From Devosia sp. YIM 151766 (lineage in GTDB: Bacteria > Pseudomonadota > Alphaproteobacteria > Rhizobiales > Devosiaceae), in NCBI RefSeq assembly GCF_030285925.1, contig NZ_CP127251.1, positions 1,736,001 through 1,800,000 of the forward strand: 64,000 nucleotides of DNA. Direction: 5' to 3'. Positions 37,485 to 46,292 of this stretch are shown in pieces. A program made the translations under genes and the position numbers. The notes under the pieces were generated by a model. The model ran no database searches and had not been told where the DNA came from. It saw only the letters and a program-made list of their open reading frames with translations. The stretch's first letter is position 1; every line of letters begins with the position of its first letter.

Positions 37485-37511
37485 CAGGCCGCTGTCATTT
37501 TAAGGTCCGAC

Positions 37512-39182
37512 ATGGATGCCGAGATCGACCTTCGGGCGGTTTTCAGTTTTCTCCGGCGCCAGTTCTGGCTGGTGCTGGCGATCTTTCTGGCAATTATCGG
37601 CCTGGCTGGCCTATACCTGCTCACCCTGACTCCGATCTACACCGCCACCACCCTGGTCATGGTCGATCCCAGCAGCAGGAACCTGCTTCTCGACCAGCCG
37701 CAGACCGGCGCCAGTTCGGCTATCGACGCCCGTGTCGAAGGCGAGGTGCTGCTGGCCAAGTCGGACAATGTATTGCTGGCGGTCATCGATCGCGAAAATC
37801 TCGGCGCCAACAGCGAGTTTCAGGCTGGCCCGGGCTTTGCCGACCGCCTGCTGTCATTCCTTGGTTTGCGCGCGCCGCTATCCTCGACCCCCGACGATGC
37901 CCTGCGGCAAATCCTGGCCAAGCTGGATTCCAGAATCAGCGTACAGCGGCATCGCGCCACCTTCCTCATCTCGATTTCCGCGAGTTCGGAGGACCCCGAC
38001 CTGGCGGCCAGATTGGCCAATGCCATGGCCAGCGCCTATATCGGCAGTCAATTGAGCGCCAAGGTGCAGGGCGCATTGGCGGCCCGCGACGTGGTGATAC
38101 GGCAATTGGATGCGGCGCGCCAAAGCCTGATGGAGAATGACGGCTTTTCCCAGCGCCCGGTCGAGGAGGCACCCGAAACGCCGACCGAACTCTACGACAT
38201 GCGGCAGCGCGGCGATCTGGCGCGTCGGCAATATGAACAATTGCTGGCCCTGTCCCAGCAATTGCAGGCGGAAGCCAGTCTTCAACTGGCCGATAGCCGG
38301 GTGGTTTCGGCGGCGCTGCGTCCCGATCTGCCGAGCTTCCCCAATGCCCGCAACATGCTGGCCCTGGCCGCCCTGATCGGCCTCGTGCTCGGCATTTTCC
38401 TGGCCTTCCTTTACGAGCATTTCATCGGCGGCGTCACCTCGGACGATCAATTGGCCGCCATTGCCAGGACCCGGTCGGCCCTGGTCGTGCCGCGCGTCAA
38501 GCTCCTGCCCGATCAGCACAGCGTCGCCGAAGCGCTTATTGCCGCGCCCTTATCCGCCTATGCCGAGGCAGTGCGGCGGGTTCGGACCAGCATCGACCAC
38601 AGCCTGGCCATGGCCTCGAAATCCGAACCGGACCGGGCCCCGATCATCATGGTGACCTCGGCGGCGTTCGCGGAGGGCAGAACCACCCTGGCGCTGTCCA
38701 TTGCCCGCTCCTATGCGCTGGCCGGGCGCGCGGCCCTGCTGATCGATTGCGATTTCCGGCGTCCCTCCATCCATCGTCAACTCGGCGTCGGCGCCTCCGA
38801 CGGTCTGTTCAATGCGCTCAGATCCGGCGAAATGCTGGACAATTTCCGCACCGCCGCCACCGAGGACAAGCAGACCGGCCTGCTGACGCTGATCGGCTCG
38901 CAGTCCAGCGACGTCGCCACCGACCAATTGGTCACCAGCCGCAATTTCGAGCGGCTGCTGGCCGCCGCCGCCTCGGCCTTCGAGATCGTCGTCCTCGATA
39001 CCCCGCCGCTGGGCCACGTGGTCGATGGCAGCTATATCGCGCGCCAGGCCGATGCGGTGGTCATGGTGGTGCAATGGGCCACTACCCCGCAACAGGACGT
39101 GCGCAAGGCCCTGTTGTCGCTGGAGCCCGCATTGCGCGGCAGCGTGCCGCTCATCCCGGTTCTCAACCAGCAAAAGCTGTGA
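37512..39182 (+). CDS. Wzz/Wzc-like polysaccharide co-polymerase with degenerate BY-kinase domain
   Basis: This 556-residue inner-membrane protein has a Wzz chain-length domain between two membrane segments (about 18-38 and 282-302), then a cytoplasmic BY-kinase-like domain. The Walker A loop reads AEGRTT, with Arg390 where the nucleotide-binding Lys is expected. Walker A' LIDCDFRRPS and Walker B IVVLDTPP are intact. The protein ends PVLNQQKL with no tyrosine-rich tail. It is shorter than Wzc/ExoP (about 720-790). It probably controls EPS chain length and export without normal autophosphorylation. Confidence 0.87.
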   Translation: MDAEIDLRAVFSFLRRQFWLVLAIFLAIIGLAGLYLLTLTPIYTATTLVMVDPSSRNLLLDQPQTGASSAIDARVEGEVLLAKSDNVLLAVIDRENLGANSEFQAGPGFADRLLSFLGLRAPLSSTPDDALRQILAKLDSRISVQRHRATFLISISASSEDPDLAARLANAMASAYIGSQLSAKVQGALAARDVVIRQLDAARQSLMENDGFSQRPVEEAPETPTELYDMRQRGDLARRQYEQLLALSQQLQAEASLQLADSRVVSAALRPDLPSFPNARNMLALAALIGLVLGIFLAFLYEHFIGGVTSDDQLAAIARTRSALVVPRVKLLPDQHSVAEALIAAPLSAYAEAVRRVRTSIDHSLAMASKSEPDRAPIIMVTSAAFAEGRTTLALSIARSYALAGRAALLIDCDFRRPSIHRQLGVGASDGLFNALRSGEMLDNFRTAATEDKQTGLLTLIGSQSSDVATDQLVTSRNFERLLAAAASAFEIVVLDTPPLGHVVDGSYIARQADAVVMVVQWATTPQQDVRKALLSLEPALRGSVPLIPVLNQQKL

Positions 39183-39209
39183 CGGCCCCGCGACCTGCCG
39201 CCTTGCCGC

Positions 39210-39962
39210 TCAACTGCCGGTGCCGGTGGAAAGCTCCCGCCACAGGGTCAGCGCCAGGATTCTGCAATCCAGACATAGGCTCCAGTTCTGGATATAGGCC
39301 AGATCGTGATGGATCCGCGCCAGCGCCAGCTGCGGCTCGGTCGTCGGGCCGCGCAGGCCGTTGACCTGTGCCCAGCCGGTGAGCCCCGGCCTGACCCGGT
39401 GCCGATCATCGTAATAGGGCGCCAAATCCCTATAGGGCATGCCCGCCGCCAGCATACCGGGCACATGGGGGCGCGGCCCGATCAGCGACATGTCCCCGAA
39501 CAGCACATTGATCAATTGCGGCATCTCATCCAGGCTGGTCCGGCGCATGAACCGCCCGAGCCGGGTGATGCGCGGATCGCCGCCGACCGCCTGCCGGAGC
39601 CCGGACTGGTCGCCCAGCTCGGTCCGCATCGAGCGGAATTTATAGACGCCGAACAGCTTGCCATCGAGGCCCTCCCGCTGCTGGCGGAAGAATACCGGCC
39701 CCGGACTGGTGCGCTTGATCAGGATCGCCAGAACGAGAAAAAGCGGCGAAAGCAGTATTAGGCCGGCCAGCGCCAGCACGACATCGATCGTCCTCTTGGA
39801 AATGGAATTCCTGCGCCAGCGGACGCCCGGCGCCGCCATGTCCGACAATCGGAGCGGCAGCCCGCTCTGGCTTAGATGAAGCTCGTGCTGCTGGCGGCCG
39901 GCAAAAACAGATGGGTCACGCGCCGCAGCCGTGACAGGCCATGCTTGGTCGTACAGTGTCAT
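39210..39962 (-). CDS. Initiating sugar transferase (WcaJ/ExoY-type polyprenyl-phosphate phosphotransferase)
   Basis: This 250-residue bacterial sugar transferase places the first hexose-1-phosphate on undecaprenyl phosphate. It has a single hydrophobic segment (VVLALAGLILLSPLFLVLAI) and catalytic motifs KFRSMRTE, RRTSLDEMPQL, GDMSLIGPRPHVPGM and RPGLTGWAQVNGLRG. It is a short ExoY-like form without the extra N-terminal membrane helices of WcaJ. The gene converges with the BY-kinase gene. Confidence 0.92.
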   Translation of the reverse strand: MTLYDQAWPVTAAARDPSVFAGRQQHELHLSQSGLPLRLSDMAAPGVRWRRNSISKRTIDVVLALAGLILLSPLFLVLAILIKRTSPGPVFFRQQREGLDGKLFGVYKFRSMRTELGDQSGLRQAVGGDPRITRLGRFMRRTSLDEMPQLINVLFGDMSLIGPRPHVPGMLAAGMPYRDLAPYYDDRHRVRPGLTGWAQVNGLRGPTTEPQLALARIHHDLAYIQNWSLCLDCRILALTLWRELSTGTGS

Positions 39963-40075
39963 CGTTCCTGCCCATCGGAATTATAACTGCAGATCGATCC
40001 CAGCGCTTGCGGCAATGGCGGCCGCATCATGGTTAACTACGGGTTAATACATACAACCGCCCGGAACGGTCTTTG

Positions 40076-41497
40076 TCAAAGCTCCCGCCCCTCCTCGTCA
40101 TCCAGCCCCAGCTCCCTTGCCGCGATATTCATGCCCCAGCGCAGCAGGTCGCGCGCGATATCCATGGAACTGCCCTCCACATAACAGCGCAGTTCGGGGG
40201 CATTCCCCGAGGCCCGGAAATGCACCATGTCCCCCGCTCCGGTGCGGAATTGCAGCCCGTCGATCTGCACCAGCTCCGCAATGCCATGCGGCTCGAACAG
40301 GGCTGCCGCATAGTCGGGATCGTCCGCCAGCCGGCCGAGAAACCGCCGGCTGCGCGCCTCCGGCACGTTTCGCAGGCGATCGGCCAGCGCCGCCTGCAAT
40401 GGCAATTGCGCCACCACGTCCTCGATCCGCCGTCCCGGGCCGGTGGCGCCCAGCATGCACAATATAGGGAGCACGGCATCGCGGGTGGCCAGTTCGGGCA
40501 GGTGCCTGCCGGCTACACTGACATGCCTGCCCACGAAAGTGCCGCCATTGGCCTCGAACCCGATCACCGCGCCCGGCGCCTCCGCCATCGCCGCCATCAC
40601 ATAGGGCGATCCCACCCTGGTCCGCACCACGCGGGCAAAGGCCCCGATCCGCTCGATGCCGGAATTGGCGGTCACCGGCGTCACCACGCTCTCGGCTCCC
40701 AGATATCGCGCCGTGACCAGGCCGAGAACGTCGCCGCGCACGAATTGTCCCCTGCCGTCCATCAGCAGCGGCCTGTCGCCATCCGCATCCGCCGAGACGA
40801 TGGCGTCGAGTCCATATTGCTCCAGCCAGCCCGGCAGCGGCGCAAACACCTCGTCGCCCAACGCCTCGCTATCCACCGCCACGAAATTATCGGCCCGCCC
40901 CAGCCCGATCGTCTCCGCCCCGAATTGCCTCAGCACCTGCCCCAGCACGTCCCGGACCACACTGGAATGCTCGAATATCCCGATCCGCCACCCCTTCAGC
41001 TGCCTGGCCGGCAGCAGGTCCGCAAAGCGCGCGATATAGCGCTGCTGGGCGAGCGCCCCTTCCTGGGCCATCGACACGGTCAGGTCCGGCACCGGCTCAG
41101 GGCCGAGCGCTGCCAGGATTCCCGCCTCATCCGCCTTGCCGACTTCCCCGCCGGGCAGGTAGAATTTGAGCCCGTTCCGTTCCGCCGGGACATGGCTGCC
41201 GGTGACCATCACCGCGGCGCTGCCGGCAGCCATGGCGTGCAGCGCCAGCGCCGGCACCGCCAGCATTCCGCAATCCACCGGCTCCAGCCCCGCCGCCGCT
41301 ATGGCCATGGCGCAATCGGCGGCAATGGCGGGGCTCGACGGCCTGAAATCCCGGCCGATGAATATCCTGCCGCTGCCGGCCATGCCCTGTCGGCACAGAT
41401 GCGTGATAAAGGCCCGCATATAGCGCCGCGCCGCCTGTCCCTCCAGCTCCGCCGCCAGCCCGCGCAGGCCGCTGGTGCCGAATTTCAGGCTGCTCAC
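40076..41497 (-). CDS. Phosphomannomutase/phosphoglucomutase family protein (divergent active-site loops)
   Basis: This 473-residue alpha-D-phosphohexomutase interconverts hexose 6- and 1-phosphates, here probably mannose for manC. N-terminus FGTSGLRGL, phosphoserine loop TGSHVPAERNGLKFY, metal loop DADGDRPLL, sugar loop GFEANGG and phosphate loop RASGNAPELR. Common forms are TASHNP, DGDGDR, GEMSGH and RxSGTEP, so each loop departs from the usual type. Start is GTG 41497 (SSLKFGTSG). A longer ATG start at 41557 would overlap the next gene. Confidence 0.87.
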   Translation of the reverse strand: MSSLKFGTSGLRGLAAELEGQAARRYMRAFITHLCRQGMAGSGRIFIGRDFRPSSPAIAADCAMAIAAAGLEPVDCGMLAVPALALHAMAAGSAAVMVTGSHVPAERNGLKFYLPGGEVGKADEAGILAALGPEPVPDLTVSMAQEGALAQQRYIARFADLLPARQLKGWRIGIFEHSSVVRDVLGQVLRQFGAETIGLGRADNFVAVDSEALGDEVFAPLPGWLEQYGLDAIVSADADGDRPLLMDGRGQFVRGDVLGLVTARYLGAESVVTPVTANSGIERIGAFARVVRTRVGSPYVMAAMAEAPGAVIGFEANGGTFVGRHVSVAGRHLPELATRDAVLPILCMLGATGPGRRIEDVVAQLPLQAALADRLRNVPEARSRRFLGRLADDPDYAAALFEPHGIAELVQIDGLQFRTGAGDMVHFRASGNAPELRCYVEGSSMDIARDLLRWGMNIAARELGLDDEEGREL

Positions 41498-41504
41498 GTC
41501 TCGC

Positions 41505-42326
41505 CTATTGACTATAGAGCTGCGTGAAGAAGGCCGCGCCGCCCTCCGCCTCGGCATCGTCTTCGCCCGGTATTTTCGGATCGGTCAGGAACAGGCCGGT
41601 AAACGACATGTCGTCGCGCGAAAACCGCGATGGGATCGGCGGCGGTGCCGGCTCCCTGCTGGCGCTACCCGCCCCCTGCCCGGCCATCTGCTGCACCGAG
41701 AACCCGGCGGCGGGGCCGCCTTCATGCTTGGCCGTCAACACCTGATAGACCTGCTTGATGGTGCGGGCCGTACCGCCGGCATCGTAGAATATCGCTCTAT
41801 TGGCCTGGGCCTGGCGCGGAAACAGGTTGACCGCGACCTGGTCGGGATTTTGCAGCCCGGCGCGAAACATCTTTTCCGCGCCCTGGGCGCCAAGAAAGTG
41901 GGCGATATACAATTCCCCCGGACTCGGCATGCGCCCGAAGGCCGAAAACAGATATTCGCCATTGGACCGCGTGAACGCCGCCGCCAGGTCGGCGGCGATC
42001 TGCGGGTCTTCCCGCAGCTTGAGGATGGCGGCGCGCCGCGCCGGGTCGCGCACCACGTAATCGCCGCCCGCATTCACCTCGATCTGGTCGGCATGGGCCT
42101 TGTAGCCGAGGCGCGGCCCATCCTGCTTCATCACCTGCAACCAGGTGCCCTCCAGAAACTGGAACAGCCCCACCGCCGAGGAGGTGCCCGCCCGCGCCTG
42201 CGGATCGAGGCTGCTTTCCCGCATGGCGGTTTGCAGCAGATAGCCGAAATCCACCCCGCTGCGCGTGCCCGCCGCCGTCAGCGCGCTTGCGAGATTTTGC
42301 GGGATTTTAATCGGCTGCACACCCAT
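41505..42326 (-). CDS. Lytic transglycosylase (SLT domain) family protein
   Basis: This 273-residue protein has a transglycosylase domain at about residues 20-170: catalytic Glu in AMRESSLDPQARA, then SSAVGLFQFLEGTWL and YIAHFLGAQGA. Such enzymes cleave peptidoglycan between MurNAc and GlcNAc. No signal peptide is visible at the ATG at 42326, so secretion, if any, uses another route. The C-terminal third is Pro/Ala-rich and acidic. Being 7 bp upstream of the phosphomutase gene, it is probably cotranscribed; opening the wall for an exporter is one possible role. Confidence 0.85.
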   Translation of the reverse strand: MGVQPIKIPQNLASALTAAGTRSGVDFGYLLQTAMRESSLDPQARAGTSSAVGLFQFLEGTWLQVMKQDGPRLGYKAHADQIEVNAGGDYVVRDPARRAAILKLREDPQIAADLAAAFTRSNGEYLFSAFGRMPSPGELYIAHFLGAQGAEKMFRAGLQNPDQVAVNLFPRQAQANRAIFYDAGGTARTIKQVYQVLTAKHEGGPAAGFSVQQMAGQGAGSASREPAPPPIPSRFSRDDMSFTGLFLTDPKIPGEDDAEAEGGAAFFTQLYSQ

Positions 42327-42410
42327 GGGCGGGCTTTCACGAGGGAATCGGGAACCGGTACAATATCACGCCGGGACGCTAACAATGCGTTAACCAAGCT
42401 TAAGGCCTGG

Positions 42411-42992
42411 TTACCCGGCGCTCCAGCGCGTCGCCACCTCGGCAAGCGCGGGCCGTGGCCGGTCCTCCACGCTGGCGCTGGGCGTGCCGATATGCACGAA
42501 GCCCACGAATTGCTCCCCTTCGCCGGCGCCCAGCATCCGCGCCGCCTCGGCGTCGAAAGTGAACCAGCGCGTCACCCAGGAGGCGGCATAGCCCAGCGCA
42601 TAGGCGGCATGGACGAGGTTGAATGCCACATTGCCGGCCGACAGCACCTGCTCCAGCTCCGGCACTTTCGGATGTTCCCTGGGCGCGGAGATCACCCCGA
42701 TGGTCACCGGAGCCGGCAGGAAACGCCGGCGTTCCATCTCCAGCCCGGCCTCATCCAGCCCCGGATTGCGCGCCGCGGCGATGGCCGCCAGCTTCTCGCC
42801 CGCCTCAGCCCGGGCCGCGCCGTCGATGATCACCAGCCGCCAGGGCGTGAGCTTGCCATGGTCGGGCACCCGCGTGCCGATCGCCAGGATGGTTTCCAGC
42901 TCGGCCTCGGACGGACCCGGCTCCTGCAAGAAGGCCAGTCCCACCGAGCGGCGGGTCAATAGATAATCGCGCAGAACCGGATTGGCGGGCAT
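42411..42992 (-). CDS. Nitroreductase family protein (YdjA-like)
   Basis: This 193-residue FMN-dependent oxidoreductase shows LLTRRSVGLAFLQ at the N-terminus (FMN phosphate contacts), RVPDHGKLTPWRLVII, LSAGNVAFNLVHAAYALGY and the late GFVHIGTP. The short length and PDHGK motif fit the YdjA group. The physiological substrate is unknown. ATG at 42992 has AGGAG six bases upstream; nearby longer starts have no such site. Confidence 0.9.
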   Translation of the reverse strand: MPANPVLRDYLLTRRSVGLAFLQEPGPSEAELETILAIGTRVPDHGKLTPWRLVIIDGAARAEAGEKLAAIAAARNPGLDEAGLEMERRRFLPAPVTIGVISAPREHPKVPELEQVLSAGNVAFNLVHAAYALGYAASWVTRWFTFDAEAARMLGAGEGEQFVGFVHIGTPSASVEDRPRPALAEVATRWSAG

Positions 42993-43185
42993 GAAAATCT
43001 CCTTGTTTGTCCGATAGATATCCGTTCGCGCCAGCTTGGGCAAAGTGCATGCCGCGAAAAAGGCGGCATCTTGCCACTGCGCTGTTTAAAAGCCACGGTG
43101 AATGTGACACAGCTTTTCCCAAATCTCGGCCTATCCGTTCCGGAAGGATTCGCCGATCAATCCATGCGGCCGCCCGGGAGTCTTC

Positions 43186-44142
43186 ATGCGTTTTGCAGTT
43201 TTATTGGCGATCTTGATCGGATTGACGACCCTGATCGCGCCGCCGCTCACCCCGCCGCTGGCGCAGGAAAACGCCGAGATGCCGCCACTGCCACGGCCCC
43301 GGCCCGACCGGGAAGCGGGCGAGATCGTCCCGCCGCCCCCCGCCGATACGGCGGCCGAAGCCATTGCGGCGCTGACCAATGTTCCCCAGCCGGTGACGCT
43401 GACGGCGCGCATCACCGAGGACGGCGCCGCCATTGCCGATGGCCTGATCTGGCGGATTTTCGAGAGCGCCATGGACGAGAACGGCGAAATGGCGCTGGTG
43501 GCCAAGGCCGAAGCCGGCAGCGCCGATCTTGAGCTTCCCCCCGGCGAATATGTCATCCATCTCGCCTATGGCCGGGCCCAGTTCAGCGAGCCGCTGGTGG
43601 TGGTTCCCGGCAACAATCAGGTGGATCTGGTTCTCGATGTCGGGGCCATCAGGCTCAATTCCGCCGTCACCGGCGATATCGCCATCTCCCCTTCCCTGCT
43701 GCATTTCGACATCCTGACCGCAGGCAATGGCGCGGAACGCGTGCCGGTGGCCGAAAACCTGGCGGCCAACGAGATCGTCACCCTCAATGCCGGAACCTAT
43801 CAGGTCGTTTCCCGGTTCGGCGACATCAACGCTGTGGTGCGGGCCGATTTGCGGGTGGAGCCGGGCCAGCTCACCGACGCCACGCTTTATCATCATGCTG
43901 CCGAAGTGTCGTTCAAGCTCGTCTCTGAGGAAGGCGGCGAGGCGATCGCCGATGTCGAATGGACCCTCCAGACCAGCGATGGCGCCACCCTCTTCACCGA
44001 GCGCGGCGCCTTCCCCTCCACCGTGCTGGCCGAAGGCGAATATCTCGTCCTCGCCAAGCTGGGCGACCAGGTCTACAATCGGGAATTGCAGGTCCAGGCC
44101 GGCGGCCAGCGGGAATTCGAGGTCCTGTCCTCGATCTATTAG
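43186..44142 (+). CDS. Exported beta-rich protein of unknown function
   Basis: This 318-residue protein has a signal peptide (RFAVLLAILIGLTTLIAPPL, cut near residues 26-28, PLAQEN). A Pro-rich linker (PPLPRPRPDRE, PPPPAD) is followed by three beta-rich modules of about 80 residues. Their strands end in PGEYVIHLAYG, AGTYQVVSRFGD and EGEYLVLAKLGD, a repeat typical of prealbumin/Ig-like domains. No enzyme motif. Likely periplasmic or surface located. A palindromic repeat separates it from the next exported protein gene. Confidence 0.75.
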   Translation: MRFAVLLAILIGLTTLIAPPLTPPLAQENAEMPPLPRPRPDREAGEIVPPPPADTAAEAIAALTNVPQPVTLTARITEDGAAIADGLIWRIFESAMDENGEMALVAKAEAGSADLELPPGEYVIHLAYGRAQFSEPLVVVPGNNQVDLVLDVGAIRLNSAVTGDIAISPSLLHFDILTAGNGAERVPVAENLAANEIVTLNAGTYQVVSRFGDINAVVRADLRVEPGQLTDATLYHHAAEVSFKLVSEEGGEAIADVEWTLQTSDGATLFTERGAFPSTVLAEGEYLVLAKLGDQVYNRELQVQAGGQREFEVLSSIY

Positions 44143-44170
44143 GGCTATAGGCCTCACCCAGCCTATCGCA

Positions 44171-44254
44171 GACCTCATCCTGAGCCTGTCGAAGGACGAG
44201 GTCGGGTAACTCCACGCCCGCGACCCCATGGTTCGACAAGCTCACCATGAGGTC
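44171..44254. repeat. Composite palindromic intergenic repeat, copy B
   Basis: Two 33-bp palindromic units (44171-44203 and 44222-44254) flank an 18-bp spacer. Compared with copy A at 4847, the same two unit types appear, each in reverse orientation. Unit cores are TGAGCCTGTCGAAGGA and GGTTCGACAAGCTCACC. It lies between two same-strand genes for exported proteins. Confidence 0.85.
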
Positions 44255-44378
44255 TCTCCATCTCCCGCCCGCCACGCTGGCGCCCTATTTGCGTATCGCT
44301 ATCGGCAATGACAGCGCGCATCGTTGAACGGCGGCTCTTTCGTCGTCAGATATGCCGCATGGAAACGGGAGAGAACCC

Positions 44379-46172
44379 ATGACTTTCAACGCATTCGCTT
44401 CGCGCCGTCTGCCGACGCTGGCCGCCGCCTGCCTGATCGGCGTGGTCCTGCCCGCCACCCCGGCCCTGTCCCAGGACAAGTCCAAGATCAAGACCAAGGC
44501 GCCGGCCCCCGCCGCGCTTGAGATCGCCCATTCGGTTTCCATCCCGCATATCGACACCGTGGATTCGAACCTGTCCGAAGACGTACTCTCCGCCATTCTG
44601 TCGGGCGCCATTGCCGAACATGCCGACGCATTGGCCGGGCTCGACGCCACCAGCATCACGGTGCCGGAAATCGTCTTCACCCTGTCCTCGCAACGCGGCA
44701 AGAGCCGCGATGACGCTTTGGTGACCTTCAGCGATCTCGTGCTCACCGACGTTACCGACGGCGTCGCCGGCAGCGTCACCCTGGGCGGCATCGCCGTCGA
44801 GACCGACAAGACCAGTGCCGATTTCGGGACCATGTCGGCCGCCAATTTCAATATTGGCGGCATGCTCGGCCTTTATGGGCTGGTCGACGCGGCCGGACGA
44901 ACCGAATTCCAGACCATCTACACCGATTTTACGGCCGCAGGCGGCAATCTGGAGACCGACGAGACCAGTTGCGCCATCGGCGCCGCCGCCGGTGCCTGGT
45001 TCAAGGCCCGGCCCCTCCAGACCTCCTTCATCGAGATCATGGCGCTGACCCAGGCGCTGGAGGACGATCCCGACGACCTCGATCCGGCGCTCCTGTCCAG
45101 CATGGTGCGCATCTATGCCGATATCCTCACCGCCTTCGAAACCTCCGAGATGAGCTTTGACGGCCTGTCCTGCTCCGGCGTCGACGATGAAGACCGGCCG
45201 CTGACTTTCGACATTGCCGGCTTGGTGATGGATGGCATGTCCCCCGGCATCTATCCCGCCATCTCCATGGACGGCTTCAGCGTGGTGGTGGAGGGCGACG
45301 GCGCCGTCACGCTCGACAATCTGACGATCAAGCAAGCCGATCTCGGCGGCGTCATCGCCACCTTGGAAACTGTCCCCGACAATGTCGACGAGACCTGGTT
45401 CGAAGAGCATGGCCGCGCCCTGATCCCCTCCATGGAGGGCCTGTCCTTTGCCGGCCTGTCGATCGACATTCCCGATCCCGACAATGCCGACGAACGCATC
45501 CAGGCCAGCGTCGGCGCCTTCGACCTGACCCTGGGCGAATATCTCAACGGCATCCCCACCGATCTCGACATCTCCGCCACCAATATCCAGGCCGTGCTGC
45601 CCGAAAACGGCGACGACACCTTGGAGCAGCTCCGGGCGCTGGGCATCACCGACATCGATTTCGGCTTTCGACTGGCCGGCGCCTGGAACGAGGCCGATAG
45701 CATTATCGACATCGAGGAAGTCTCGTTCACCGGCGTCGACCTGGTCACGCTCAATCTGGCCGGCATCATCGCCAATGCGACCGCCGACCTCTTCGCGCTG
45801 GACGAGAACGCCATGATCGAGGCCGGCAGGGAGCTGGCGCTGAAGGCGATCCGGGTCAATGTGGCCGATGCCGGTCTCGCCGATCTCGTGCTGGCCATCG
45901 CCGCCGCCGAACAGGGCGGCGATCCGGCGAGGCTTCGCCCGATCTATGCCGATCTGGCCAAGGGCACGGTGATCAGCCTGCTGGCCGGTGTCGCCGATGC
46001 GGCCAAACTGGGCGACGCCGTCGCTGCCTTCGTTTCCGGCAGCGCCAAAACCCTCGAAATCGGCATCACCGCCAAGGACGAACCCGGCCTCGACATGGCC
46101 GATTTCCTCGCCGCCGAGAAGGACCCCGCCTCGCTCCTGGGCAAGGTGAACATCTCCGCCACGGCGAAATAA
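44379..46172 (+). CDS. Large exported acidic protein of unknown function
   Basis: This 597-residue protein starts at ATG 44379 (GGGAGAG upstream) and has a signal peptide (RRLPTLAAACLIGVVLPATPALS/QDKSK). The mature part is acidic and repetitive, with hydrophobic strand-like blocks alternating with Asp-rich turns, for example MSFDGLSCSGVDDED, MDGFSVVVEGDGAVTLDNLT and GLSFAGLSIDIPDPDNADE. It contains few cysteines and no recognisable catalytic motif. It looks like a periplasmic or outer-membrane-associated beta-solenoid-like protein. I do not recognise the family. Confidence 0.72.
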   Translation: MTFNAFASRRLPTLAAACLIGVVLPATPALSQDKSKIKTKAPAPAALEIAHSVSIPHIDTVDSNLSEDVLSAILSGAIAEHADALAGLDATSITVPEIVFTLSSQRGKSRDDALVTFSDLVLTDVTDGVAGSVTLGGIAVETDKTSADFGTMSAANFNIGGMLGLYGLVDAAGRTEFQTIYTDFTAAGGNLETDETSCAIGAAAGAWFKARPLQTSFIEIMALTQALEDDPDDLDPALLSSMVRIYADILTAFETSEMSFDGLSCSGVDDEDRPLTFDIAGLVMDGMSPGIYPAISMDGFSVVVEGDGAVTLDNLTIKQADLGGVIATLETVPDNVDETWFEEHGRALIPSMEGLSFAGLSIDIPDPDNADERIQASVGAFDLTLGEYLNGIPTDLDISATNIQAVLPENGDDTLEQLRALGITDIDFGFRLAGAWNEADSIIDIEEVSFTGVDLVTLNLAGIIANATADLFALDENAMIEAGRELALKAIRVNVADAGLADLVLAIAAAEQGGDPARLRPIYADLAKGTVISLLAGVADAAKLGDAVAAFVSGSAKTLEIGITAKDEPGLDMADFLAAEKDPASLLGKVNISATAK

Positions 46173-46181
46173 CAACGCGAT

Positions 46182-46210
46182 CAACCACCCCGCGCCACCA
46201 GCGCGGGTTG
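46182..46210. terminator. Hairpin downstream of the large exported protein gene
   Basis: CCCGCGC (46189-46195) and GCGCGGG (46201-46207) pair around CACCA, ten bp after the stop. No T-tract follows. Together with repeat copy C it separates two convergent genes, so it may end the plus-strand transcript. Confidence 0.4.
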
Positions 46211-46222
46211 CCCCGCCCCATA

Positions 46223-46255
46223 GACCTCATGGTGAGCCTGTCGAACCATGAGGTC
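46223..46255. repeat. Palindromic intergenic repeat, copy C (single unit)
   Basis: One near-perfect 33-bp palindrome. GACCTCATGG and CCATGAGGTC flank a core TGAGCCTGTCGAA. It is the same unit as the second palindromes of copies A (4909) and B (44222). It sits between convergent genes. Confidence 0.85.
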
Positions 46256-46292
46256 GCGGCCACAGCTTTTCCGGCCGCCCGCGCTTCCTGAT

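Noticed and set aside
44346..46184. 612-codon minus-strand open frame opposite the large exported protein
   Set aside because: The plus-strand frame has a signal peptide and a ribosome-binding site. The antisense product is His/Gly/Asp-rich noise typical of frame shadows.
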